Assembly: GCA_017165825.1 (NCBI GenBank)
Contig: CM029380.1
Location: 20,501,572-20,565,571 of the forward strand
Source of the DNA: Hepsetus odoe
Taxonomy: Eukaryota > Chordata > Actinopteri > Characiformes > Hepsetidae
Direction: 5' to 3'
Length of the DNA stretch: 64,000 bases
Under the pieces are notes generated by a model. That model was not told the DNA's origin. It searched no databases and worked only from the letters and a program-made list of their open reading frames with translations. Of the stretch, positions 1 through 13,696 are shown in pieces (the stretch's first letter is position 1; each line of letters begins with the position of its first letter). The translations under genes were made by a program, and so were the position numbers.

Positions 1-461
1 AAATGCATTAAATAAGTGGGAAAACTGAAAGACTGCACCGTGCCTAAAGAATGTGTTTTAATAAAGGGGTTTTATCTGTACCTGTTTTTCCCTGCTTCAT
101 GATTTAAGTTAGACAGCTTTAGTCTGCCAGATAATTCATGTCATTGTGTGGCTTAACAAAAAATAACAATCCTCGGAAACTGGTCAGGTACAGGTACTGT
201 ACTGAAAACGAGAGACGAAAACATTCAGAAAGTCTGAAGAACTGTTCCACAATAATACATTAAAACACAAGAAAATCAAGTTCTTTCAAATCGAGTTATG
301 AAAAAGTGAGGGGGTGGCTGAAGGCTTTTGCGCAGTACTATATACATCAGTTTCTTTTTTTTTCCTACCATGCTTTCATCCCAAGACCTCATTTCTAAAC
401 TATGGTTAAACAATTTGTCAGGCAAAAAGTTAAACTTTTACCCTGCTTGCACAGCTCTCCC
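1..461. other. No gene recognised
   Basis: A/T-rich sequence with no ORF, RNA gene or repeat family that I recognise. Confidence 0.5.
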
Positions 462-610
462 CACAAACAACCCTGACACCAAGTGAAATACTGAAGATGA
501 GCCTAATCTGATTTACAATAATGAAGAACATACCCTGGCTGTATAACACTGTATTGACTTATATAATGCTTAAAACCCCAGAAATGTGGTTAAATTATCA
601 TGAAAGTTTT
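462..610 (+). repeat. Diverged direct duplicate, copy 1
   Basis: About 150 bp matching 3556-3692 in the same orientation. Shared runs include AACATACCCT, TAATCTGATTTAC and AATGAAGAACATACCCTG. The family is unknown. Copy 1 is followed directly by a SINE. Confidence 0.6.
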
Positions 611-625
611 TTTGGACTTTTGAAA

Positions 626-879
626 AAAGTGAAAGTGACTATTCTTGTCATTGCGAGGTCACAGCACAGCACACAGTGGACCACAACGAAATTGGACCTC
701 TACATTTAACCCATGCAAACACCATGCAGCAGGGGGCAGCTATGAAAGCTGCCCGGGGAGCAGTGACAGGGACGGTACCTTGCTCAAGGGTACCTCAGGG
801 CAACCTACTAGTAAGGGGTTTGAACCCACAATCTTCCGAGCCTGTGGCCAACTCCCTAAACACTAGGCCACCGCTGCCC
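626..879 (-). mobile_element. SINE family A (tRNA-derived), minus orientation
   Basis: On the minus strand the copy starts with a tRNA-like head (GGTGGCCTAGTGTTTAGG, A box), has a B box in GGTTCAAACCC, a GAGCAAGGTACC core, and ends CAATGACAAGAATAGTCACT. At least thirteen copies of this family occur in the window. Confidence 0.8.
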
Positions 880-1202
880 GCACTATGTCTGCAGTGTCAG
901 GCACCGCACCGCTGCCTGACACTATGTCCATGCTGAGATAACCGAATCGACAAATGAGCATTTTAGAGGGACTTTCGTGCTCTGGTTTTAGTCAGTTTTA
1001 AGCATTTCTAAATATACATTTCATTGTGTTTCTTTTTTTTTGGGGTGGGGGGGGTCCTTTTCAGCTCAATATCTAATTTTTAAAATATCGTTAAATAATT
1101 TCCAGGCATCTATCTGTGAGTTTAACAACAACTTCTAGATCTGCACATTTCCCAGCAGACAACTCTGAAAAATTGAACTTAGGCTTCATTAATTTGGTTC
1201 TG

Positions 1203-1381
1203 GGGGCATGGTGGGGCACTGGGTAGCATCATCGCCTCACAGTGAGTAGGTCATGGGGTTGATTCCCAGGTTGGGCAGTCCAGGTCTTTTCTTAGTGGAG
1301 AAATTTGCAATTGCCTCCCACATTCAGAGAGCTCAGTGACCTTAATTAAGACAAGTGGCTATGAAAATGAGTGTGAGTGAG
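1203..1381 (+). mobile_element. SINE family C (tRNA head), with target-site duplication
   Basis: The head GGGCACTGGGTAGCATCATC and B box GGGGTTGATTCCC are tRNA-like, and the 3' part ends in a (TGAG)-type tail. It is flanked by TAATTTGGTTCTG (1190-1202) and TAATTTGTTTCTG (1382-1394), a 12/13 target-site duplication. The copy is internally shortened relative to others of the family. Confidence 0.75.
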
Positions 1382-1394
1382 TAATTTGTTTCTG

Positions 1395-3555
1395 CAAGAT
1401 TCTGAAAAATGATGACAGTAAACAATGCATGCATAAACAAATGCATGAATCACTGACGACCTACCAACCTACACTTTACACTTTTTCCTTCTCATTTTGA
1501 CATTTCCATTCTGCAGAGCTTTTAAACTTCCTGTTCCATCACTGACTCACTCCCAGGTGCGTATGAGTGTGTCACCACATCCCCACTTTTGTTCCCTGCT
1601 TAGTCACCAGCCATTTCTTCACTGTGTCACCTTTCTGGCCCTCAGTCCTCAGACCATGTTTGTTAAGACCATCAAAAGATGAATGACATTTCATAGATGT
1701 CCGGGGGATCTGCCACCCTGGAGAACTTTCTTACAGTCCTGATCTAATTAATCAAAGCCTTTGGGATTTCCTGAATGGAGCAGATTCAACACATCTGGCC
1801 TGAAGAATGGATCAATAAATTGGTAGATTACCAAGATCAGACTTGGGCATCCTTGTCCTTGAAAAACCAATAGCACAGTTAGTTTTAAGCATGCGTTTGG
1901 GAATCCAGCACTAATTACATTTCCACAATCAATCCAGGTATTCACAGAAGTGCCTTTTCTTTTTTTATTACCAAATTTTATTCATCAAGCGATATATGAT
2001 TAATGAATGCAAAAAAAGAAAAAATAGAGCACCGATCGGCTAACAGAAGGCTAAACTATGAAATATGGAAAATGTTCAAATGCGTTTACATTAGCAAATA
2101 CATTCATTCAGTGGATATAATGAATATGAGATTTCACTTGTTAGCACAAGATGGTAAACAAGCAGACTTGTGTGAAACGAAATCTGTGACTGTTGCATTT
2201 CGAACATCTGTTTTTTTCAGCAAGGTCGAGATAATTGTCTTTGAAAGAAGCCTGGCTGAAGTCTTGCTGGGGAGTTGCAAACAGGTTTGCTCTCATGCAT
2301 TGTGGCTCAGCTTGGCATGCACTGGTCTTGTCAAGAAGGTGCCAAAACTGAACCAAATATACCATTGTGTGGTTGCATCTTGGCAAACAGGCTCCCTTCA
2401 CTGTAGGTGGTTCTCATCTCTTATTTTCACACTCATAGAATAAGGGCATTCAGACTGTCATCAAGAATGGAAAGAGTTTTTTCAAGCTGTCATCAGTTTT
2501 TTTAAGGTTTTCATCATTCTTATTTTTTTTTTGCATGTTTCACAAGCTCATGTGTTGAAGTCAATATAATGGTTATTTTTCTGTGGTTGCTTTAGCTGTT
2601 TGTTTTTTTTTAAATGGAGGCCTAGAGGCTATTCTGCTGGTGGATTGAAAATAGACCAAGATATATGTAATTCATGCACTCAAAGAAAACATAATAACAG
2701 ACGAAACTGGACAAAGCTGGATCTCTGTGTGGGAAATATTATGGTGGGTTGAGCTGCTAGCAAGCAATGAGGGGTAAAGGGGGTGTGTAAATTCAAAGGA
2801 CCTTTTGAATGCATTAACGTTTTATTTATTTATTTATTTTTGCCTTGCTCTTTTTATTTATTTATTTTTTTGCCTGGAGAAATGGCTTTAAGATCAACGT
2901 AACCATATACGTAAGTGTAAACTGGCTTTCTTGAAATCACGACTTTGCACTCTTGATTACTTCTACAGTCAGTTGATTTAGAGTGTGGGTGTCTGTTGGC
3001 TATTCCAGCCATATCCCTGTTTCTGGAACTGTGCGCTAGGCAAGCACTTTGGAGCACTCACTTCTTATCAACAGTTTCAGCTTTAAGGTTCCCACATTGC
3101 TGACCAGCCTCCACCCTCCACTGGCAAAAACCTTCCCTGCTTATCTTTCCCTTGGCTGTGCAGTGATATGATATGCCAGCTAATATTTTGTCTTGTGCTT
3201 GCATCTGTCTTTGGCCTTGCCGAAAGCTCTTTGATCACGAGGGAGGGTGGCGTGAGGTGGGCTGGGTTGCGGGGGTTAGAGGCGCACATGTTGTTTCTCT
3301 GCAAATCCTTATGAAAGCTGGGTCGGGGGGTTGGCGGGTGTGCTATTGCTGTATATTAATCCCCCTGGCAGTGGTGGAATGCTGACCTTGAGCAGGGTGC
3401 TGGACGTGGGTGGGCCGATGGAGGCACTTGCTCAATCATTCAACTCACATGGTTTGGATCACTGGGCCTCATCACTGAGGAAGCAGCAGGAGCTCATGGG
3501 AACCACCCTCATCCTGCTCTCACTGCTCTCCCCACTAATGTAAGACTTATGAGCA
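1395..3555. other. No gene recognised
   Basis: The longest ORF is 146 codons (2003-2443 plus) with no recognisable domain, no splice context and Cys/Ile-rich composition typical of chance ORFs. A TTTA-rich tract lies at 2820-2870. Confidence 0.5.
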
Positions 3556-3692
3556 AAGCAACGACCCTGACACCAGACTGGAGTGAAATACTTACTGAAG
3601 AAGATATTAATCTGATTTACGATAATGAAGAACATACCCTGTATGTATCCAATTCATCTCATGTGCAAAATGTGGTATTATTGTCATGAAAG
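3556..3692 (+). repeat. Diverged direct duplicate, copy 2
   Basis: Second copy of the segment at 462-610, 3.1 kb away and in the same orientation, with small indels. Confidence 0.6.
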
Positions 3693-3754
3693 CTTTCAGG
3701 TTTGTTAAATATTATTTTACAGTGGCCGTTTTCCCCTCTCAATCATTTTCATAG

Positions 3755-4073
3755 CTGCTTGTCCTGATTAGGGGGGGGGGATGTGCGCTGGAGCCTGTCC
3801 CAGCTGTCACATGGTGAAAGTCAGGTCGCCAGTCCATCACATTGCAGACACACAGACAAACACACTCACACACATACTCACACCTAAAGGCAATTAAGCA
3901 TCTCCAATCTTCCTGACCTGCAGGTGGGAGGAAACCAGAGCTTCCAGAGGGAACACAGACAGACTCGAGGAGAACATGCAAACTCCACACAGAAACTACC
4001 TGGACTGCTCCACCTGGGATCAAACCCAAGACCTTCTCGCTGTGAGGCGACAGTGATACCCACTGCCCCAGCA
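3755..4073 (-). mobile_element. SINE family C, near full length, minus orientation
   Basis: On the minus strand it reads from a tRNA-like head with TCGCCTCACAGCGAGAAGG, through GGAGTTTGCATGTTCTCC and GCAGGTCAGGAAGATTGGAG, to the L2-like tail with TGTGATGGACTGGCGACC. Internal (GT)n expansion lies at 3845-3880. Confidence 0.8.
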
Positions 4074-4696
4074 GTCAAACTGTTAATGTTCAATTAGAGC
4101 AGGGCTTCACATCGGTGGCAATTTATGTGTCCGTACATGTGTTTTTCATTTTCAGAAATCAGGAACATATTCCCTGCTGCCCCCCTGCTGTCGTTTGTAT
4201 CTTTTTGATCAGCATATTGGTTAGTTTTTGTCTTCTGCCACAAGCAAAGTGACATTTGCTACCATATGTTTGGACACCGAGCACTGATTCTCAGTGCGTT
4301 TTAAAAATTGCAGTAAAATTCAAGTTGGAATTGATTCTAGAGTGCAATATGAGGCCACATTTTTCACACTGGTTGAGAAAAGTCATTTGCAGTGTGCTCT
4401 AGATGACATTATTTTTAATCTTTACAGACAGGAATATGATTTTTTTTCTTGTTGTTGTTTTTTTTGGTTTTTTTCCAGCAAGGTTTTCATCCTTGCCACA
4501 TTTTCAAGGCCTTTTCTGTGGAATGTCTTGGACACAGAACACCTTTTTTGCAGCCGCAGATTTATGTAACTCTTTCATTGTCATGAAGCTACACCAGTTC
4601 TTCAGCAAGCGCACTCTTAAAGTAAAAGTGCAGAGAATAATTCTTCAGAGCATTGTGATCCGTTTTTTTTTACTGAATGCACAGCATGTTTGGGTG

Positions 4697-4850
4697 GTTT
4701 CATACTCCAAAACACCCACTTCATCCCAGTACTGGTTACTGAGCTGCTTCATTTGATCATGTGTGTCAGGAGCTTGGAGAACATTCAAATCTGTGGAGCT
4801 GGTTGGCTATCCAGGACCAGGGTTGAGAATCCCTGCTATAGAGGTTCCTC
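4697..4850. repeat. Fish interspersed repeat fragment
   Basis: GCTATCCAGGACCAGGGTTG followed by AGAATCCCTGCTATAGAGG resembles a very common teleost non-autonomous repeat ending. The class (probably DNA transposon-derived) is from memory and uncertain. Confidence 0.35.
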
Positions 4851-5332
4851 AAAAATTATTTTAATGGAAGGCTCTATAAAAAACATTTCAAGGTCTACTT
4901 TAGAAGTTTGGAGTGACTCCATATAGCATGAAATGTTCTATATCAGTTAAAGATTTTCCTTAGAACAGTACACTCAAACCAAGAACTATTAGAACACTGT
5001 TTTGTGAAAGAAGCCCCAATGATTTTACATGAACTCTTATGGCATATTTAGATTTCTTAGCGACCTATATTAACTAGAGACAAGGTCTCCATGGAACTAC
5101 TTGGGATGAGGGCCTATCTCAGGAACACAAGTGATGCTGAGTTAGGACAGAGCCAGATTTGAACCCACAGCCTCTTGTTCCACAGCTGAAAAAATGATTT
5201 AGGCAGGATGGTGTTGGTGTCATATGGTCTACACTTTGTAAACCGGCCACTACACACTGTAAACTGGTCTTCAATGGCAGTAAATACTCTCATGTTACAG
5301 TCTATGGGGATTTTATTATTCAACCAGATGTA

Positions 5333-5334
<2 letters not shown>

Positions 5335-5388
<54 letters not shown>
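5335..5388. repeat. (TC)n microsatellite
   Basis: About 27 uninterrupted TC units, then GCTCTCTC. Confidence 0.95.
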
Positions 5389-5389
<1 letters not shown>

Positions 5390-5668
5390 TCTCTCTTTTG
5401 AAATGTTTTCAAAGCAGATAAGGATTCTTAAATGTTCATATATTGTATGTAACAAGTCTGCCCTCTGCTGGCTTTTGAGTAAATTTAAATGAAACACATT
5501 ATAAAGTGACCTTATTATGTATTCCACTGATATTTCAAAATCTCAGCTTGATGATTCATTTCTCAGATGCGTGGTTAAATGTGAAAATAAACTTGCTGTT
5601 TATTTATGGTGTGGTGATGGGATTCAGGGTTGGGATGTTAACCCAGCGCACCCATATATTTTTCTTTA

Positions 5669-5915
5669 GTGACTACTCCTGTCATTGCGAGGTCACAGCA
5701 CAGCACGCAGTGAACCAACGAAATTGGACCTCTGCATTTAACCCATGCACACAAACATGGTGTAGCAGGGGGCAGCTATGAAAGCTGCCCGGGGAGCAGT
5801 GACAGGGACGGTACCTTACTCAAGGGTACCTCAGGGCAACCTACTGGTAAGGGGTTTGAACCCACCATCTTCCGATCCTGTGGCCAATTCCCTAACCACT
5901 AGGCCACCACTGCCC
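5669..5915 (-). mobile_element. SINE family A, minus orientation
   Basis: Full-length copy with the same head and tail blocks as the 626-879 copy; B box reads GGTTCAAACCC on the minus strand. Confidence 0.8.
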
Positions 5916-8630
5916 TATATGTATATATATGTCTCAACTTCAAGTTTTAATAATGATTTTTAATGATGGTAAAACAGTGGTGATTCTGAAAACATATGTG
6001 CTTTCCGGGGACAATTTTGCCCCACAATGTCCTGCCTCTACCACTCCACCACTTTCTGTGAGTGAGCTTTTTTTTTGCATGGTTTTTAGACGTCTGGTCA
6101 GCACCACTGTGAACAATTCTATTTAGACAACTTTCACATCAAAACACAAGTCAATGATTTCCCTTTACCATTATTTTTTAAATCTATAAATATAATGCAC
6201 TTAGTTGTACTGAATAGTAAGTTACCCATTACTGATGCGTTTACTAATATGCCCTTACAATATGACCGCCTGTCTAATATGCTGGCGATCCTCTGCATGC
6301 TGCTTAAATCAGGTCTGATGATCATCTTGCTCTCACATGTTTGCAGCGGGTCCTGAAAGTCCTGTAGGTTTCTACTTGAATGTCGAAGGAACTGGAGGGA
6401 ATTGAATTTTTCAGGTTCCTCAAACTTTTTCCGAACAACATATGCAGTGGGGGAGCATTATTGTGTTGAAATCCACTTTTATACCACTTGTATTCCAATT
6501 AATACCACTTTTATACATAATCTGCAGTAGTAATTAAGTTGATGGCATGCCAAATGGATGACTATATGAATGTGTGCATCCAGGATTTTCCATCAGAACA
6601 TTGCCCATTGCATCACACTCATCCCACGGGCTTCTTCCCATAGTGCATCTCCTCCATGGTGTCATTACTTACCAAGGTAAACTGCATTTAATTTTACTTA
6701 TTCAAGGTTCTTTGCCTTCACTGAAGCTTAGGCCCCAAAACGTGTTGTCAAGTTGTAGTTTGTTCCTCCTCAAACAGATATCTGAGGGTTTTGGTGGTAC
6801 TCAGACCTAGTTGCCTGGATTTGACAATTTGGTCCTTTTCAAAGATATTTAGGGCCTTTACATCTGCCTATTTCTGTCTAAACCAAAACAGTAACTAACC
6901 AAAACAGTAACAGTGGTAAATGTAATGGATAGATGGATTTGCTGTGTGTTACTGAAAGCTAATTTCATTTTTTTTAACTGAAATCCCTTCTTTTGCACAG
7001 CCCTGTATATGCAGTGGTCAGTTTGGTGCCACAGACTGGACAATTTTGCTTTCAGTTTATTCATCTAAAAAGGAATTGCTTTGCACTTTTGTCAAATTAA
7101 ATACTAAAGGAATTGCTTGTTGTTCTTCAGACAACATTTTTGGCACATTTGGTATTCCAAATGATTTATTTGTAGTGTCTCATTCTATCCTCAGTGTGTC
7201 ACTACTGATCCTTTATAAAAATGCTTTCTGAGCTCCATTTATGTGCATCTAAAGAAGCAAGTTATGGGGGCACATTGCCACTGTCAGTGCCACCAAACCA
7301 CATAAGATATTGTTCAAAAGCAAGACAGAAGATGAGATGTGAAATGTGTCAGTCGTTACACATTATGGCATTACATTAAACATGACTGTGTGATTGTAAT
7401 TGTGAAATGACCGTGCAGAAGAAGATTTTACACTGCTATAAATACTAATATAAATCATTTCATTAATATGAAATGTTATATTCAGTTCTTTGCCTGTAGC
7501 ATATGCATGTTAAGAGCAAAAATGTGTGAGAACAGACTTATTATTTTCTTTATTGTAATTTTTTCAGTCATCTGAAACAACTTGAAACAAGACCCATTTC
7601 AAGTGATGCTCCTTACGTTTGGAAAACAGTGCATCTGAGCAACAGACTGATCTTTCTGTTATCTGTTCAGATGCAAATTGCCCCCTTCTCAGCACTGAGT
7701 GAGTCTAATAGCTCCTGCAGCTCCTGTCTGTCTGCCACCCACTGCATCTCACATTCAGCCAATTTACTCTTAATGCGTGTTACTCATGGCAAAGGCTGGA
7801 CATAACAGTTAAGTGACAGGCTAGAATTCATTCAGGCCACAACGCCCCCGTAGCTTCCATCAAGCGTAATAAATTCATGAAGTTCCCCCTCCACCTTCTG
7901 CAGATTTAAGCCCTTTTAGCTGCTCTTGCGGTGGGGTCTCCTTCCTTTCTTCACAACGAGCTGGGAAAGGGCGGGGTGTGGGGGGGGGGGGGGGGCTGCA
8001 TTGACGTAGTCGTGACTTAAAGGAAACTCCTTGTTGCAGGGAGTCTGTTCTGGGCTGTGTGGGCTTTGCCAAAGAACATCACTTATGGGTGTTTCTGCGA
8101 CTACAGGTACTTTCAGCTGCAGAAACTGAAAAAAGAAAAAGGATCTCAATACAAATGGATAGCAACACCAACAATAGTGTATGCATTTATATGTATTGCT
8201 ACATGCAGCAAATAAAATATTTGCGATATAAGATGCATATAAGGTATTTGAATTTAATATCTGAAAAATTAAAGATGGACCAAGTATTTTGAATAAGTAC
8301 TGATGGCTGAAAACTTAATATACTGCTTTAAATGCCTTAAATACCAAGTTCTGTTGAAATATAACAAAGTAATGTTAAAATGTTTCTGTTATGTTATTAT
8401 GAACACACACAGGCTGGAAGGAAACAAGGACCCAAAAGTCTAGTCCAGACTTAAAATTTATTTAATTAATTAATTCAATTGCTTATAAATACCAATAAAT
8501 AAAGAAATGAATTAATAAAGAATATTTAAAAGACTTAGGCCTTATAAAAAAGAAGGCTTATTGGGGGCATTGCACCAATAAAAATGGTCAAAAAAAACTT
8601 AATGCTCTTAATGCTTTGTAAAATACACAC
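5916..8630. other. No gene recognised
   Basis: Short chance ORFs only. A G15-17 run lies at about 7978-7996. No splice-supported exon or known repeat identified. Confidence 0.5.
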
Positions 8631-8671
8631 ACACACACACACACACAAAATATATATATATATATATATAT
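8630..8671. repeat. (AC)n(TA)n compound microsatellite
   Basis: About 9 AC units, then AAAA and about 11 TA units. Confidence 0.9.
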
Positions 8672-9195
8672 GGAGAATATATGAGAAGAGTCAATGGACA
8701 TACAATGAAATATCTCAGTAAGTTAATTTTGTTGAATTGTAATGATGATATGAATCAAATGCAAGCTAACAGAAGTTTAGAAGAACTCAAATAAAAGAAT
8801 TTGCACATGAAATGTAAGCAATGCATCAGCAAAGCAAGTGAAAGATAAATTAGTCATCACTTGCCAGTGTACTAATACACTGGCAGAATACAATTCAGTT
8901 GCTGTCTTCAGCTATACAGTATAGTGATAATGTCACATGACTCAATCTATTTCTCAGTATCTTTATACAGAACTGTTGTTTGTTCACTGTGAAATAATAT
9001 CATCAATCAACTTCAACGCAGAGTGACATTGTTAATAAGTGTCATATCTGCACAGCAGTGCATTCAGTCATGCTCGACCAGTGAAACTACCATTACTGCA
9101 GCCAAAAGGATAAGGAGTGAAATTAGAAAAAAAACTTCAAAAAAACTTGTCAACCTTATGCCTTTTACAGGAGTAAAATTTCTCAATATCCTTCC

Positions 9196-9420
9196 AAACA
9201 TTATCTGAACCACTTGTTCTGTCCAGCATCATGGAGGCTGCTGGAACCTGTCTCAGTGAAAAAGGTGGAGAAACACCCTGGATGGATGCGTTTAGCATCT
9301 CCAATCTGCCTGGCCTGCATGTCTGGAGGGCGAAAACCAAACAGACATAAGGAGAACATGCAAACCCCATCATGAAAGAGCTCGGGCTGGAAACCAAACC
9401 CTGACTGTGAGGTGGCACAA
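9196..9420 (-). mobile_element. SINE family C, degraded, minus orientation
   Basis: GGTTTGCATGTTCTCC and GCAGGCCAGGCAGATTGGAG on the minus strand identify the family; head and tail are eroded. Confidence 0.65.
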
Positions 9421-10748
9421 ACACTCCTTAATTTCCCAACATCACAATCTTAAATCCAATAGGTTAACATAAAAAAAAAAGTTTATACAATTAGCAATAT
9501 GTCCACCAAAAGCAAAAAATCATTGTTTCAATCAAAAATAAATGTGTTCAGAACTTAAAAAGTTAGTTTCCAGCTGAAACCAGTGTCCTACCTGTACATT
9601 TCCGTTGCGTAGCCGCTCCTCCATTGATGACACATCCTAGATTACCCCACGTTAGCTTCAAACTGATAGAAATTAAAAATTCAAGATTCAAGATAGAACT
9701 TTCTGGCACCCCTGCTGCTGGACAAAGGCTAAAGAGCGTTCTTTGAGTGAGATTTTTGGGTGCAAAGATGTTTTCAATACCATTGTATAAATGTTCTTTA
9801 CAATTTTAAGGATCCTTCCTACCACATGTCCTTCATGAAGAGTTTTTCTTTTTATTTAACATTTTTATAATCTCATTTAGGACAAATTCATCGAAACTAA
9901 CAATCCATTAAAAGGATTTTTGTTTTTTTGTCAGTGAAACAAAAGTGCTTCAATTATGCCATTAAACAAATGACCCTTTTCTGTAACATTAAGAGTACAG
10001 AGGTGACAAAAGAGTGTGTTTTTAGCTCACGTGACAATAGATACTTTAAACCAACTGTGTCATGAAGCGATTGTCATTTATTAATGGGATCATGACAGAA
10101 CATCCAGTTTAATTTGTGGCCTGCTTCAACTTGACCTTCAACGCAGCAGAAGAGGCAATACAATTACCCACATGAGAACATTCCCTTTGTCTCAGAGCAG
10201 CTGCCATTCATCTGAAACAAGGAATGAAATAAACATTAATATCACATCAAAGGTGTTCTCTTGAATCGCCTGCTACTGAATGAACAACGCTAGTTTATGC
10301 TGCCTTGAAAGTTTAAAAAAGGTAAGCTAGGCCGACTAGCCTATTTGGTAATATCTGCGTGCAGCAGTTTACAGTTTATGAGCAGAGGATGCTCATAATA
10401 ACCCAATACTTTAGCATCAGGTCCTTTCCAGAAAGTTTTAATGTGAAGGTCTGGCAAACACTGGCAGCAGTTGCCTAGGTAACAAATGGCAAGGGGCCCA
10501 AAAGCATTACAATAGGTTTTGTGAGCGTTTAAGGGAATATTCACTTTACCATCAACATCACTGCATTCCAACCTTGACCTGGAGCCCCTTGCTCTTCTTG
10601 TTGAATGGCTTCCTGCTCTCAACAGCATGGATCCACCTAATCGACTAATTAAAAATACCTTCTTGAGTTGGAGAGGGTTGTTAAAGCAGGAAAACAGCAA
10701 AATGTACAAACCAGGGCTCAAGGGTGTCTGGGGACGATGTCTCATAAC

Positions 10749-10955
10749 TTACATTTACATTTACGGCATTTAGCAGACGCTCTTATCCAGAGCAACTTAT
10801 ATGTCCTAATTACAGGGTCCCCCTGGAGCAACTCAGGGTTGAGGGTCTTGCTCATGGACCCAATGGTGGTAGTGCTAGAGGTGGGATTCAAACCAGGGAC
10901 CTCTTGATCCAGAGGTCTGTAGGCAAGTACCCACCACTAGACCACCGCCATCCTA
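10749..10955 (-). mobile_element. SINE family B, minus orientation
   Basis: The plus strand shows GGCATTTAGCAGACGCTCTT at the element's 3' end. The minus strand gives a tRNA-like head, GGTGGTCTAGTGGTGGGTAC, and a B box in GGTTTGAATCCC. Confidence 0.8.
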
Positions 10956-11837
10956 ACTTCATTGTGTTTCTGTTTTCTTGTTATCATCCCTTGTTTCTGT
11001 TAGCACCTAAGCTCCTGGAAATTTTAGGCTCTATCTTTTGTACTAACTAGGACTAGTTCTCCAAACCAGGACTGGGAATTTGATGTTTGAACTGTGTATC
11101 CTTACAAATTTTTATGTGTTTGTGTGTTTAGAGTGAAGAGTTTTTTTATGATACTCTTTGGACATTTTAATGACGGTTGTTGTTTTTTGGAAGAGTGTTT
11201 AAGGTAATATTTGCTTTATGATAGTCAGGGGTTTTTTGGGCTTTAAAAAAATGTAAATACACCCCCTGCATGACTATTCACTTGAGCAACCTCTTGATAC
11301 CTGATCATCTTGGTATCATCTTTATACCTGACCATCAATGTAACAGACTTAGTTCCAGCTGCCTTAAAATATCTCTGTTAATGAAGCTGTAATAGGATTT
11401 GTCCGTTTACTTTCTATCTCCGAGTAAACTGAAAAGAAAAGATGTTTTAGGAGAGGACCATTTTTCACAGCGATTTCTTCATCACGCCTGAACGATTATT
11501 ATGGGGAAATTACTTACTGCTCTGTTGACTAAATTAGCGTCCACTTTAAATGCATGGGCACATCTTGACTCTACAGGAAGTAAATAATGAGCCAGAGGTT
11601 GAAAGAGAAGAAAAAATACACTTTATACATATTTAAAGAAGCTAAAGGGCAGATGAGTCTTTAAAATTAACAGGAGAGCTCCGCATTAATTTGAACATTA
11701 AGGGGATCGGCAGCAGGATAGATGCCCCATACTGTAACTTATGCACATTTTATGATTCCCTGCTAAAGTTCCTTCTTCTTAACGAAAGGTAAACACAGCA
11801 AATGATGTAGGGAGCTCAGACACAGTGTGTTGTGCTT

Positions 11838-12020
11838 TGTTTCACAATGAATAGTTGTCACATCAACTGGACACGACATCTCACAACCACATCTTGGGGT
11901 GCATTTTCATATCTTCCAACCATCCCTGCAGGAGGAAACTCAGGCACAAGCAGAATGTGCAGAAAGAAAGAATCCAGACCATCCCGACTGGGAATCAAAC
12001 AGAAGACCTTCCGGCTGAGA
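11838..12020 (-). mobile_element. Old SINE remnant, family C-like
   Basis: Weak matches to the family C middle and head (GGAGGAAACTCAGGCAC, GGGAATCAAACAGAAGACCT). Heavily mutated. Confidence 0.4.
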
Positions 12021-13242
12021 CGTGGCAGCGCTAACAAAGACCGGCTAATTTCATTTTGGCTAGTACAAACAGGAAATGTTTAGTTTTCTTTTTTAGTTTT
12101 CAGTTTTCTCTTGCTTTGTGAGAGTCAGTATCTTTATTTTCTGATCCTCAGTCAGCTTCTTAGTTGAGCCCATGACAGCTGAGTGTACGCGCAAATCCCT
12201 GATGGGCCTGAAGAGTCAGATAATCAATTCAGCTAGGAAATCATCTAAACCTGGCTTGACCTAGTGAATCAAGAGCGCTGAGACTTAGAGAATCAATAAA
12301 TAATGCATTTCGTGGGTAATGCTTACCAGTTGTCACTGCTTCTATCTCTGTGGGCGAACTTAGAGGAGCAAGAAACAACATGTGAAACATAAAGTCAGCT
12401 TTTCTTTCAAGTAAATGTCATGCAAAGGCTGTTTCTGATGGCCTTGTCAGCTGCAGGTTTTGTGTTTTATTGTGTTCCACTGCTAAATCACTTTATTAAA
12501 TAGGACAACAGACTGGAGAGAAAAATAAGTGGACCCTGGACAAAAAGAACATAAAAAAAAACATATTTGGCTATCAAATTACTTCCTTTCATTCGCCTCT
12601 CCTCATCCAGCCCTCATCCAGCAGGGAGCTATAGCGATGAATAGTTATTCACCAAGGTGGTCATGACTGCAAATTGTGACTCATTTCATTTTAAATGACA
12701 GGAAGGAAACAGGCTTGTATTTTATAGTGGTGAATCAGTACTCTCTCCAAATAACCAGGTGCCAAAGAGGCAAAAAAAAAGGCAAGAAATGGCTCATCTG
12801 CTTCACCGGACAGGCACAGATCTTCCTTCCATTTAAACACGAGTGCGTGGTCTTTTTGGGTTTTTTTTGTTTTTTTTTTCAGAATGTCCTCATCAATCAG
12901 TGGCTGGGACATGAATTGAGAGCTATTACAATATATACAATGCAAACGCAGCCGTTTTACTTAAAAAGACCAGTAAAATAGTGGGAACACTATTACAATG
13001 CTTATCTTACAATGCTCTGAATATTCTTTTCCTCTAGATTAACAAATCTGAATTTTGTACGCAGAACCATTTCATGTGATAACTTTCTGTGAGGGTGCTT
13101 TTAGAGGCATTAAACTCTTCAGAGTTCTGGTTCCTGCCACCACTGCTATGAACAGTTCTTCACATTAGACCACTCTGAATTGACCATTAAATTACAGAGA
13201 AATTATCCTTTAGCTATCTCACAGAAAGTTGCTATGCGAAAT

Positions 13243-13449
13243 TATTTACATTTGAGGTATTTAGCAGTCGCTCTTATCCAGAGCGACTTCCATGTCCTAA
13301 TTACAGGGACAGTCCCCCTGGAGACACTCAGGGTTAAGGGTCCTTGTCAGGGACCCAGTGTTGGTAGTGCTAGAGGTGGGATTCGAACCTGGGACCTCTT
13401 GATCCAGAGGTCCATAGGCAAGTACCCACCACTAGACCACTGCCACCCA
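13243..13449 (-). mobile_element. SINE family B, minus orientation
   Basis: Contains TATTTAGCAGTCGCTCTTAT, then the usual core and head. Flanking AAATTATT on both sides (about 13240 and 13449) looks like a short target-site duplication overlapping the ends. Confidence 0.75.
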
Positions 13450-13696
13450 AATTATTATTATTCTTTGTCCTGATGAGACATTTTCTGATATGATTTTGAC
13501 TTACAACACATTTCTTGAAACATATATGGGATGGAGTGGCAATTAACATCACATGACGTATCTTTTCTGTGTGGCTGAGGCTTCCTTTCTACTCTGTTTC
13601 ATCTTGTTTATCAATAGAAAAGTGTCAAGCCTGTTCTGAAATTGAAAGGTGTAGAAAACGAAGATGTGTGATAAAATGTAGGCAGCAAAAGTAAGT

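Noticed and set aside
2003..2443. 146-codon plus-strand ORF
   Set aside because: No recognisable domain, no splice or promoter context, and composition of a chance ORF. An overlapping 86-codon ORF on the other strand is equally open.
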